From Chloroflexota bacterium (GTDB lineage Bacteria; Chloroflexota; Limnocylindria; P2-11E), in assembly GCA_005889445.1 (NCBI GenBank), contig VBGS01000101.1:1-8496 (forward strand): a stretch of DNA of 8,496 bases. Direction: 5' to 3'. The position numbers and the translations under genes are program-made. Shown here one piece after another: positions 1 through 5,430 of this stretch (positions within the stretch are counted from its first letter, which is position 1; every line of letters begins with the position of its first letter). Under the pieces are notes generated by a model that made no database searches, had not been told where the DNA came from, and worked only from the letters and a program-made list of their open reading frames with translations.

Positions 1-661
1 CGAGTCGCTCGTCCGCGGGGATCGCGCCCGCGAGCGAACGCAGAAGAGTGCTCTTGCCGGAGCCCGTTGCCCCACTGACGACGATCGTGAGGCCGGCGCG
101 AACGCACGCCTCGAGCAGCGCGCCGGCGTCGGGATGGAGACCCGCCGCGGTCCACGAGGGCGCCCGTCCGGCGATCGGGACACTGATCCGGGCGAACTTC
201 CGGATCGACAGCGTCGGGCCGCCAACGGGGGCGATCACCGCGTTGGCCCGGCTCCCATCGCGCATCCGCGCGTCGACGAACGGCCGCTCGAGCGTGAGCT
301 CGCGACCGACGCTGGCGGCGATGCGATGTGCGAGGTCGGCGACCTCCTCGGGCCCGTGGAACGCGACGGCGGTGCGCTCGAGGCGTCCTTCGCGTTCGAC
401 GAAGATCTCGCGCGGCCCGTTCACGAGCACATCGGTCACCAGGGGGTCATCCAAGAGCGGCTGCAGCGGTCCGAAGCCGAACAGCTCCGCGCAAATGGCG
501 TCGAGATCGGCATCGTTCGCGTTGCCCCGCGCCGCGACCCGCACGCGCTCGCGGAGCAACACGCGCCGCGAGGGATCGGCGTAGACCGCAAGCAGACCCG
601 CCGGGTCGATCCCCGCGGCGACTTCGGCGCGGACGCGCGCGACGAGCGCGGCGTCGGTCAC
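1..661 (-). CDS. cpaF: CpaF/TadA-type pilus assembly ATPase, N-terminal 220 residues (3' end outside window)
   Basis: This is the secretion ATPase of the Tad/Flp pilus, which in the family acts as a cytoplasmic hexamer powering pilin extrusion. Translating from the GTG at 661 gives an open frame to the window edge. It has the family's N-terminal region with FGFGPLQPLLDDP (residues 61-73) and VTDVLVNGP (75-83), a LSIRKF stretch at 151-156, and a clean Walker A, GATGSGKST, at residues 197-205. The rest of the ATPase core (Walker B, Asp and His boxes) lies beyond position 1, so the gene is cut by the window, not shown to be broken. The GTG start overlaps the stop of the upstream cpaE-like gene (GTGA), which supports translational coupling and this start. 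Family assignment is secure from the motifs. Whether it is named cpaF or tadA is convention. Confidence 0.95.
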   Translation of the reverse strand, partial: MTDAALVARVRAEVAAGIDPAGLLAVYADPSRRVLLRERVRVAARGNANDADLDAICAELFGFGPLQPLLDDPLVTDVLVNGPREIFVEREGRLERTAVAFHGPEEVADLAHRIAASVGRELTLERPFVDARMRDGSRANAVIAPVGGPTLSIRKFARISVPIAGRAPSWTAAGLHPDAGALLEACVRAGLTIVVSGATGSGKSTLLRSLAGAIPADERL

Positions 662-1431
662 GCGAGCGCGCGCAACAGCGTGTCCACGGCGCGGAGCGTC
701 GGCGCACGCGCAGCGAACGAATCGTCGGCGAGATACGGATCGGTCGGGATCGCCGCGAGGAGCGGAACGCCGATGCGATCCGCGATCCGTGCGGCGTCGT
801 CGCCCTCCGCGCCCACGACGACAAGGCCGACCGCGCAGGGAGCCGTTCGCAGGAGCGGGACCGCGCAGAAGGCCGCTTGCAGCTGGCCCGCACGGGTACC
901 GGTCACCAGGCAGAGCCGGCCGAGCGATGCGAGCAGCGCCGGGTCGAGCGCGTCGGCACCGGCGCCCAGGTCGAGGACCGCGGCCCGCCCGGCCGCGCAC
1001 GCGTCGATCACTGCGACGAGCCGCAGCGCGTCGAAGCCGTGGTTCAGTGATGGCGCGCCGGGCAGGAACGCGACGGCGGACCAACGCGAGACGAGCTCAC
1101 GCTCGCGACCCGGCTGGAGGAGCGCATCCGCGATCGTCGCCGCGGAGAGGCCGGCGCGAAGCGCGAGCGAGGGCGCCCAACGATCGAGATCCGCAAGGAG
1201 CGGCGCTTCGCCCCCGGCTGCCGATCGGTGGGCGACCAGCGCGGCCACTGTCGACGATCCAACGCCTCCGCACAGCGACCAAAAGCCGACACGCTCGCCC
1301 CGACGAAGGGCGGCGGGGCGCGCCGGCATGATCGGCGCGAGGGGCTCGGCCCTGCCGGTGGCCTCCCGCATGAGTGAGAGCGCGACGGCCGCGACCGGCG
1401 ACGCGTCGAGGAACGCACGCAGCCGGCTCAT
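658..1431 (-). CDS. cpaE: CpaE/TadZ-like ParA/MinD-superfamily protein with degenerate Walker A
   Basis: The 257-aa product resembles the ParA/MinD-fold proteins (CpaE/TadZ) that localise the Tad machinery at the membrane or pole. Seen directly: a P-loop-like FWSLCGGVGSSTVAALVA segment starting at residue 50, a LLADLD segment (78-83) where switch I is expected, AVLDLGAG (151-158) matching the Walker B/switch II strand, and a C-terminal IGVPLLAAIPTDP stretch (220-232) typical of the family. The signature lysine before GGVG is Cys54, and the second P-loop lysine is replaced by Ser (Ser59-Ser60-Thr61), so nucleotide hydrolysis is doubtful. There is no full receiver-like N-terminal domain: only about 45 residues precede the P-loop. 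ATG 1431 overlaps the stop of the upstream gene (ATGA). An ATG at 1443 is possible, and a longer frame reaching 1587 would overlap the neighbour heavily. Position next to cpaF and cpaB supports the name. Confidence 0.85.
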   Translation of the reverse strand: MSRLRAFLDASPVAAVALSLMREATGRAEPLAPIMPARPAALRRGERVGFWSLCGGVGSSTVAALVAHRSAAGGEAPLLADLDRWAPSLALRAGLSAATIADALLQPGRERELVSRWSAVAFLPGAPSLNHGFDALRLVAVIDACAAGRAAVLDLGAGADALDPALLASLGRLCLVTGTRAGQLQAAFCAVPLLRTAPCAVGLVVVGAEGDDAARIADRIGVPLLAAIPTDPYLADDSFAARAPTLRAVDTLLRALA

Positions 1432-1985
1432 CCGAAGAGCCATCTGGCGACCGCGCCATCGCGGACCAGCGCGCGATGCTCGGGTGGCGCGCCGGTCGCC
1501 GCGACGTCGAAGACGATCGGCCGGAGCACACGACGCACGTCTGGGGAGCGAAGCGCTTCGCGGCTGGTCCACGCACGGCGCCGCCAACCAAGGGCGAGCT
1601 CGTCACCGCGGAGGAGGTCACGGCAGAGCAGCCGACGACGCGAGTCCGCGCCGCGCAACGGCGATCGTTTGAGGAGCCGTCTGGTTTCAGCGGCAAGCGA
1701 GAGCGGGCGCACGTGAACGAGATCGAGGACGACGGTTGCGAGCGGGAGCGGCGAGAGGTCCCGGCCGAGCGCCGCGCGCGAGCCAGGACGAGGAACGAGC
1801 GCCGTGAGGGTCGGCGTCGCCCGTATCCCGGCGTACGCGAGCGCTCGGCGCGCGAGCTCGCCGCGTTGATCGGCAACCTCCACGAAGCGTCCCTCGGGCA
1901 TGCGCGCCAGGGTCGCGCCACCCAAGCGCGCGATGGCGCCGTCGACGTCGCCGTCGGCGACTCGCTCACAGCTGAGGACCGTCAC
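1428..1985 (-). CDS. Hypothetical protein encoded between cpaB and cpaE in the Tad operon
   Basis: I do not recognise this 185-aa protein. It starts at GTG 1985, one base after the cpaB stop at 1987, and ends in an ATGA overlap with the cpaE-like gene, so it is clearly a member of the pilus operon. The frame stays open upstream to 2081, but that extension would run inside cpaB, so the short form is preferred. The product has no signal peptide or membrane segment and looks cytoplasmic. Its C-terminal half is rich in arginine, leucine and tryptophan (LGWRRRAW near the middle of that half, ending ARWLFG). It sits where some Tad loci encode the receiver-like N-terminal half of TadZ/CpaE, and the CpaE here lacks that half. 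It could therefore be a diverged, split-off partner of CpaE. That is inference from position only. Confidence 0.75.
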   Translation of the reverse strand: MTVLSCERVADGDVDGAIARLGGATLARMPEGRFVEVADQRGELARRALAYAGIRATPTLTALVPRPGSRAALGRDLSPLPLATVVLDLVHVRPLSLAAETRRLLKRSPLRGADSRRRLLCRDLLRGDELALGWRRRAWTSREALRSPDVRRVLRPIVFDVAATGAPPEHRALVRDGAVARWLFG

Positions 1986-1986
1986 G

Positions 1987-2634
1987 TCAGCGCGACGGGA
2001 CGAGAGTGAGCACGAACGTGCTGGTGGCGATGCGATCGGCGAAGCGGATTTCCTCGGCGCGGTCGATCGCGATGACCACACTCCCGATGCGCTCGCTCAC
2101 GGTGGCGAGGCCGGCTTTCGATGATTGCGGGCCGAACGCGGCGCCCGTCTCCGAGCGGACGTCCAGCAACAACGCGGCCTGCGCGAGGATCTCCGTCGGA
2201 CGACCAGCCGGGGCGCGACCGGCGATCGGCACGGCCAGCACGTCGACAAGCACGCCCGGCACGACCGTGCCGCCGACCGCCTGCGCCGCGGAGAGCGGCA
2301 ACGCCACGGCGCGCATGCCCGCCGGAAGGGCAAGGCCGGTGTGGAACGTCGCCGGCCGGTCGGCGAGGCCCTCCGTCAGAAGCACCTGCCCTTTCCATAG
2401 AGGAGCTCGCGGGACTCGGCCGAGCGCTGACGAGAGATCCGCGAGCGCCCCGCGCGGCACCGCGTCTGGGGGCAGAGCGATCGCGGTGAGATCCTCGCCG
2501 GCAAGCGCATGTGTCGCGTCAAGGTCCCTCGCCGCGACGATGACCGTGGTTCGCTGCGCGCCGAGGTAATACAGGCCGCCGGCGAGCGCGCCGGCGACCA
2601 GGGCCAGCACCAGGAGCGCGCGCTGTCTGATCAT
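1987..2634 (-). CDS. cpaB: CpaB/RcpC-type Flp pilus assembly protein (SAF domain)
   Basis: The 215-aa protein matches the CpaB/RcpC family, periplasmic or cell-envelope proteins of the Tad pilus base that in diderms cooperate with the secretin. Seen directly: one N-terminal membrane anchor (about residues 6-25), a SAF-type domain (about 31-92; VIVAARDLDATHALAGEDL, then ALPPDAVP and WKGQVLLTEGL), and the characteristic second domain starting near ALPAGMRAVALPL (102-114) and continuing VGGTVVPGVLVDVLAV (120-135). Length is somewhat shorter than many family members. ATG 2634 overlaps the upstream gene's stop (ATGA), and the next gene begins one base after its stop. No secretin or RcpA-like gene is visible, which leaves open whether the host has an outer membrane. 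In Gram-positive Tad systems CpaB occurs without a secretin. Confidence 0.92.
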   Translation of the reverse strand: MIRQRALLVLALVAGALAGGLYYLGAQRTTVIVAARDLDATHALAGEDLTAIALPPDAVPRGALADLSSALGRVPRAPLWKGQVLLTEGLADRPATFHTGLALPAGMRAVALPLSAAQAVGGTVVPGVLVDVLAVPIAGRAPAGRPTEILAQAALLLDVRSETGAAFGPQSSKAGLATVSERIGSVVIAIDRAEEIRFADRIATSTFVLTLVPSR

Positions 2635-3629
2635 CGGTCCAGCGCCGGCGAGCGGACCACAACCCAGACCTCTGCCTCCACCGCGACCCGACCGGTCTCG
2701 GGTGTGTCAGCGACGATGCGGAACCGCAGCGCGTACGAAGATCCTGGCGGCGGGAGCTCTTCCCACGACGTGCGGAATGGAACGCCCCCGCCGCCCGCGA
2801 GACGCGACGCGCTGCCCGTCTCCCCGGCCACGATCGCCCACGAGTCGACAGGGATCTCCCGGCCGCGAGCGAACGCGCGGGCCCAGAGCGCGATCGGGCG
2901 TCCCCGAAGGACTTCGATGCGCGTCAGCGGTGCGCTCGCCGGTTCAAGGGAGATGCCCGGGCTCAGCGGGACCCGAACGATCGTCGCCGGTCGATCGGAG
3001 ACCTGAGCCCGATCGGGGGCCTCGGCGCGGTCAGGGACCTCGGCGCGATCGGCGCTACCGCAACACGGCTCCGTCGCAGGACCGGCCGGGATCTCGGTGG
3101 GCGCTGGCGGGGTCGATGCTCCCGACGACCCACCGGGCCCACGCGGTGCGTTCGCGCGCTGGCTCTCCTGCGCAAGCCGTGCGAGCTCGGCATCGTCCTG
3201 AAAGAAGACGATGCTGACCGGGACAAAGTCACCGTCGGTGAGGATGTAGTTTTCGTAGTAGGTCCCGGCGACCCCGCGTCCATCGGTGAGTGAGCTCCGT
3301 CCGTTGAACGCCGCCCCATCGAACGCGCTCTCGACACCGGTCGCGACCGTGCCGAGCACCCGGGCGTAGCTGCCGGTCGATTCGTGGACGGTGCTGGTGG
3401 TGTAGGTCGTAAGGGGCCCGTCGACGGTGACGACGTCGGCGACGTAGGTGTCCGTGACGTAGTAGATGCCCGGCGGTGGCGCTTTGTACGCCGACGGGTC
3501 TGGCGTCGGCTGGTCGTCGGGCGCCGGCGGCGGCACGTCTCCGTGAAACGGATCCCGGGCAAGCGCACGCGACGGCGCGCCGATCGACAGCACGGCAGCG
3601 CAGAGAAGGGTCACCAGCGCGGCCCTCAT
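2631..3629 (-). CDS. Secreted hypothetical protein of the Tad operon, with proline-rich linkers and hexapeptide repeats
   Basis: The 332-aa product has a signal peptide (residues 1-24, hydrophobic core LVTLLCAAVLSIGA, likely cut after a LARALA-type site near ALA-RDP), so it is exported. A proline-rich stretch follows (33-53), then a tyrosine/threonine-rich beta-like region (55-145; GIYYVTDTYVADVV, YYENYILTDGDFVPVSIVFF), then a low-complexity linker (about 160-213). The linker contains PCCGS and a threefold DRAEVP-type hexapeptide repeat. The C-terminal domain (216-328) ends with a beta-rich LRFRIVADTPETGRVAVEAE stretch reminiscent of an Ig-like or fibronectin-like fold. No known family is recognised. 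It is joined to both neighbours by ATGA overlaps, so it belongs to the pilus operon and acts outside the membrane. It may be a pilus-associated adhesin, a wall or anchor component, or an assembly factor. The role is inferred from context alone. Confidence 0.85.
   Translation of the reverse strand: MRAALVTLLCAAVLSIGAPSRALARDPFHGDVPPPAPDDQPTPDPSAYKAPPPGIYYVTDTYVADVVTVDGPLTTYTTSTVHESTGSYARVLGTVATGVESAFDGAAFNGRSSLTDGRGVAGTYYENYILTDGDFVPVSIVFFQDDAELARLAQESQRANAPRGPGGSSGASTPPAPTEIPAGPATEPCCGSADRAEVPDRAEAPDRAQVSDRPATIVRVPLSPGISLEPASAPLTRIEVLRGRPIALWARAFARGREIPVDSWAIVAGETGSASRLAGGGGVPFRTSWEELPPPGSSYALRFRIVADTPETGRVAVEAEVWVVVRSPALDR
2991..3050 (-). repeat. Three-and-a-half copies of an 18-bp coding repeat (DRAEVP-type hexapeptide)
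   Basis: Within the secreted hypothetical gene, residues 194-213 read DRAEVP, DRAEAP, DRAQVS, DRP. The underlying DNA units are 18 bases long; the first two differ at only three positions, while the third and the partial fourth are more diverged. The segment lies in a low-complexity linker between the two structured regions. It could change length by slippage or recombination between strains. Confidence 0.85.
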
Positions 3630-4108
3630 CGCGGTGAACTCACGGCAAGCACGTTCACGACGATCACCGGATCGAATGCGAGCACGCCGAACACCGGGGC
3701 GCGCAGCGGCACCTCGGCGGCGATCCGGACGGTCGGCCGGTCGTACCGCGCACCCGTCCGCGGATCCGTGGCAGGCGCCGACGCATAGACGGCGATCTCC
3801 GCGGCACCCGCGACCTCAGCGGGAGCCGCCGCCAGCAGCGGCGCCGACAGCTCGAGCTCGCGCGCGAAGAACTCGCGAGCCACATCGGCCGCGTCGCCGG
3901 CCAGGCGCATCTCGCCGGTGCGCGCGAGTGCCGCTTCGTCCTGATCGTTCACCGCGATGAGCGCGGCGAGATCTGCGGCGGCCCGCACCCTCGCCGCGGA
4001 GACGCGGAGCGCGCCGAGCTGCAGCGTGCCGGCGAGCACAAGCAGAAGCAGCGGGAGCAGCAGCGCTGTGGTGATGGCCGCCATTCCGGCCTCATCGCGG
4101 TGGATCAA
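3626..4108 (-). CDS. TadG/Rv3654c-like Flp pilus membrane protein
   Basis: The 160-aa protein has a short charged N-terminus (IHRDEAG), one membrane helix (about residues 9-32, ATTALLLPLLLLVLAG-like) and then the alanine-rich segment VSAARVRAAADLAALIAV (36-53). This layout is typical of the putative Flp pilus-assembly TadG N-terminal family and of the actinobacterial Rv3654c-like 'TadE-like, secretion neighbourhood' proteins. The rest is predicted to lie outside the membrane. A Gly8-Met9 junction sits where a prepilin peptidase site would be, but the usual Glu five residues on is Thr13, so processing is uncertain. The start is TTG 4108, overlapping the upstream tadE stop (TTGA). ATG 4084 is the alternative, but it would delete the conserved RDEAG just before the helix. 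It is much shorter than classical TadG (no von Willebrand A domain). Confidence 0.85.
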   Translation of the reverse strand: MIHRDEAGMAAITTALLLPLLLLVLAGTLQLGALRVSAARVRAAADLAALIAVNDQDEAALARTGEMRLAGDAADVAREFFARELELSAPLLAAAPAEVAGAAEIAVYASAPATDPRTGARYDRPTVRIAAEVPLRAPVFGVLAFDPVIVVNVLAVSSPR

Positions 4109-4500
4109 CGGTTCACCTCGCCACGTCCGACGGCGCTCGAACGAAGAGGAAGCATCGTCGAGAAGAGGAATGGGATCGCGATCGGGTGCTGGCTCGTCAC
4201 GCTGACGCGGACCGGTTCCCGCCAGCCGACCCGGGCCGGCACGATCTCGATGGACACCGCGGATGGATCGATGCCCGAACCGCGGAGCTGATCGGCAAGG
4301 AGACCGCGCACCTCAGGGGTGTCGCCGCCGACTTCGCCCGCGTAACGTGCCGCCTGGACGGTCGCGGCATCCTGCGAAAGCCAACGTTCGAGCGCGGATC
4401 CGAACTCGAGGATCGCGAAGAGCAGCGGGACGAGTATCGCGATCATGAGCGTGGCCTCGAGGGTCGCGAGTCCGCGCGGGTCGCGTGCCGCGGACTTCAC
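4105..4500 (-). CDS. tadE: TadE-like pseudopilin
   Basis: The 131-aa product begins MKSAARDPRGLATLEATLM and continues into a hydrophobic helix (IAILVPLLFAILEFG, about residues 20-34). Gly10 followed by LATLE, with Glu at +5 after the presumed cut, is the class IVc prepilin/pseudopilin processing signature, and the whole N-terminus matches the TadE family. TadE pseudopilins are membrane proteins cleaved by the prepilin peptidase and are needed for Flp pilus assembly. I chose GTG 4500 because it overlaps the flp stop codon (GTGA) and places the cleavage motif ten residues in. A longer frame from GTG 4560 would lie inside flp. The C-terminal region is beta-like (VSIEIVPARVGW, VRVSVTSQ). It is followed by a four-base overlap with the TadG-like gene. 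Confidence 0.9.
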   Translation of the reverse strand: MKSAARDPRGLATLEATLMIAILVPLLFAILEFGSALERWLSQDAATVQAARYAGEVGGDTPEVRGLLADQLRGSGIDPSAVSIEIVPARVGWREPVRVSVTSQHPIAIPFLFSTMLPLRSSAVGRGEVNR

Positions 4501-4667
4501 CGCACCGCCTGCATCTGCGAGACGAGCGCCTGCAACCGCGAGACGAGCCCGTTGTTCCACGCGGAGACGCCGACAACGAGAGTGCCGAAAACGATCGCGG
4601 CGCCGATGATGTACTCGATCGTGGCGAGACCATCTACGCGCGCCGCGAAGTGACGAAGCGAAGGCAT
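4497..4667 (-). CDS. flp: Flp-type class IVc prepilin (56 aa)
   Basis: This short gene encodes the probable major pilin of the Tad/Flp pilus. The product starts MPSLRHFAARVDG and then reads LATIEYIIGAAIVFG. Gly13 followed by four residues, Glu and Tyr (Glu18 = +5, Tyr19 = +6 of the mature chain) is the Flp prepilin peptidase site, and the hydrophobic helix covers about residues 20-35. The amphipathic tail (SRLQALVSQMQAVR) ends the protein. The predicted mature pilin is 43 residues, within the small size usual for Flp pilins. ATG 4667 has a strong GGGGAGG ribosome binding site eight bases upstream, as expected for an abundantly made first gene of an operon. The stop overlaps the tadE start. 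A second prepilin could exist outside the window. Confidence 0.93.
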   Translation of the reverse strand: MPSLRHFAARVDGLATIEYIIGAAIVFGTLVVGVSAWNNGLVSRLQALVSQMQAVR

Positions 4668-4675
4668 GCCCTGGA

Positions 4676-4682
4676 CCTCCCC
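4676..4682 (-). promoter_or_regulatory. Strong Shine-Dalgarno of flp
   Basis: GGGGAGG, eight bases before ATG 4667. It is the only strong ribosome binding site in the pilus operon. The downstream genes start at overlapping stop codons, so flp is set up to be translated most, matching the excess of pilin needed over assembly proteins. Confidence 0.75.
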
Positions 4683-4737
4683 GCGTGGATGCGGGAAAGG
4701 TCTCAGCGCTAGCGAAGAGCCGCGATGGTCAGATCGG

Positions 4738-4755
4738 CCGGTACCGGAGTACCGG
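4738..4755. repeat. Perfect 7-bp inverted repeat between the ACT gene and flp
   Basis: On the plus strand it reads CCGGTAC, a CGGA loop, then GTACCGG. It starts nine bases past the ACT-gene stop. No T-rich tract follows in the minus-strand direction, so it is not a standard intrinsic terminator. It may be an RNA stem stabilising the 3' end, or an operator for the pilus operon. The dyad itself is certain; its role is not. Confidence 0.6.
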
Positions 4756-4763
4756 TCCGGCGG

Positions 4764-5159
4764 TCAGCGCCGGCCGAGAGCCTTGTTCGCGGCCCTCGCG
4801 TCCTTCACGCCGACGCCGAGGGTCGTGCTCTTCTTCGACTGGCCGATCATGTAGGCGGACTCGATATTCACTTTGCCTTTGCCAAGCCGCTTCGCGGCGC
4901 GCGCGAACGTCCCGGGCCGGTCCGCGAGGCGGACCTCGACGAGCTTGCGGTCGCCGGCGATTCGGAACTTTCCGCCCTTCAGCGCGCGTCGTGCCCGGGC
5001 CGCGTCCTTGTCGTCGACGACGATGTGAACGGTCCCCACCCCGCCACCGGTCGTCGCGGCGATGCTTTGTAGGTTCACACCCGCGTCCCCGAGCGCGCTC
5101 GCGACGGCGCCGAGTTGACCCGCGCGATTTGGCAGCTTCACCGTGAGCTCAACAGGCAT
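4764..5159 (-). CDS. Tandem ACT-domain protein
   Basis: The 131-aa protein is built of two ACT domains and nothing else. The first covers residues 1-62 (MPVELTVKLPNRAGQLGAVA, then AGVNLQSIAAT) and the second 72-131 (KLVEVRLADRPGTFARAAK, then KVNIESAYMIG). Each has the ACT-typical glycine in the first loop (Gly14, Gly83) before the first helix. ACT domains bind amino acids or other small ligands and usually regulate an attached enzyme. Free-standing pairs are thought to act as sensors or partner regulators, with targets often unknown. The start at ATG 5159 is supported by GGAGG six bases upstream, but this ribosome binding site lies in a hairpin. Neighbouring sulfur amino acid genes make Cys, Met or homocysteine plausible ligands, which is inference only. 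Confidence 0.9.
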   Translation of the reverse strand: MPVELTVKLPNRAGQLGAVASALGDAGVNLQSIAATTGGGVGTVHIVVDDKDAARARRALKGGKFRIAGDRKLVEVRLADRPGTFARAAKRLGKGKVNIESAYMIGQSKKSTTLGVGVKDARAANKALGRR

Positions 5160-5163
5160 CTGT

Positions 5164-5188
5164 GCCCTCCCTATTGGCGCTGGAGGGC
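5164..5188 (-). promoter_or_regulatory. Hairpin masking the ACT gene's ribosome binding site
   Basis: In the mRNA, GCCCTCC (5188-5182) and GGAGGGC (5170-5164) are perfect complements separated by an 11-base loop. The second arm contains the GGAGG Shine-Dalgarno, six bases before ATG 5159. The stem would hide the ribosome binding site. The upstream small gene stops at 5197, nine bases before the stem, so ribosomes finishing it could melt the first arm. An intrinsic terminator is unlikely because no U tract follows. Confidence 0.55.
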
Positions 5189-5196
5189 GATTCTAG

Positions 5197-5403
5197 TTAG
5201 ACGCGCTCGGACCAGTGCGATGCGGCCCAGCTCGCGATGAAGTACCGCAGCCTCGTGCTGCGCGCGCGGCGGCCATCCAGCCGAGCGACCGGCGAGAACC
5301 GTTCGCGCAGCATCCTGATGAGTCGTTCCACCAAGGTGTCCTCCTCCCAGCTCATGGCGGAAGGCTGCGCCTCGGCGTCCGCGAACTCGATCACATACGA
5401 CAT
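5197..5403 (-). CDS. Small hypothetical protein (68 aa)
   Basis: I do not recognise this gene. It starts at ATG 5403, 27 bases after the tlpA stop, and ends with TAA just before the hairpin that precedes the ACT gene. The product begins MSYVIEFADAEAQPS, is acidic in its first third (SWEEDTLVERL), then basic (ARLDGRRARSTRLR), and has no signal peptide or membrane helix. No strong ribosome binding site precedes the ATG. The acidic-then-helical composition looks more protein-like than the arginine/alanine-rich readings of competing frames, and it fills the only gap between tlpA and the ACT gene. A competing frame on the same strand (5171-5812) mostly overlaps tlpA and looks like a shadow. Function cannot be stated; it may serve as a translated leader for the ACT gene. 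Confidence 0.6.
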   Translation of the reverse strand: MSYVIEFADAEAQPSAMSWEEDTLVERLIRMLRERFSPVARLDGRRARSTRLRYFIASWAASHWSERV

Positions 5404-5430
5404 GCACCGAGCGTGTATCGCCGAACGTTT

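Larger units (their letters stand above)
4668..4763 (-). promoter_or_regulatory. Intergenic leader of the pilus operon (probable promoter region)
   Basis: These 96 bases separate the ACT-domain gene from flp and form the largest gap between neighbouring coding regions in the window. They contain a perfect dyad (4738-4755) and the flp ribosome binding site, and no further ORF. I see no convincing -35/-10 pair, so a promoter is inferred from the change of gene function and the strong ribosome binding site, not from a motif. Confidence 0.4.

Noticed and set aside
1432..1587. N-terminal extension of the CpaE-like protein
   Set aside because: Arg-rich reading inside the neighbouring gene. ATG 1431 gives the ATGA overlap seen at other junctions.
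134..1672. 512-codon open frame on the plus strand opposite cpaF, cpaE and the 185-aa gene
   Set aside because: Arg/Ala/Ser-rich composition with no domain, and it runs antisense across three well-supported overlapping minus-strand genes. Long antisense frames are common at this GC content.
4738..4755. Intrinsic transcription terminator after the ACT gene
   Set aside because: The stem is real but short, and no T tract follows in the minus-strand direction.
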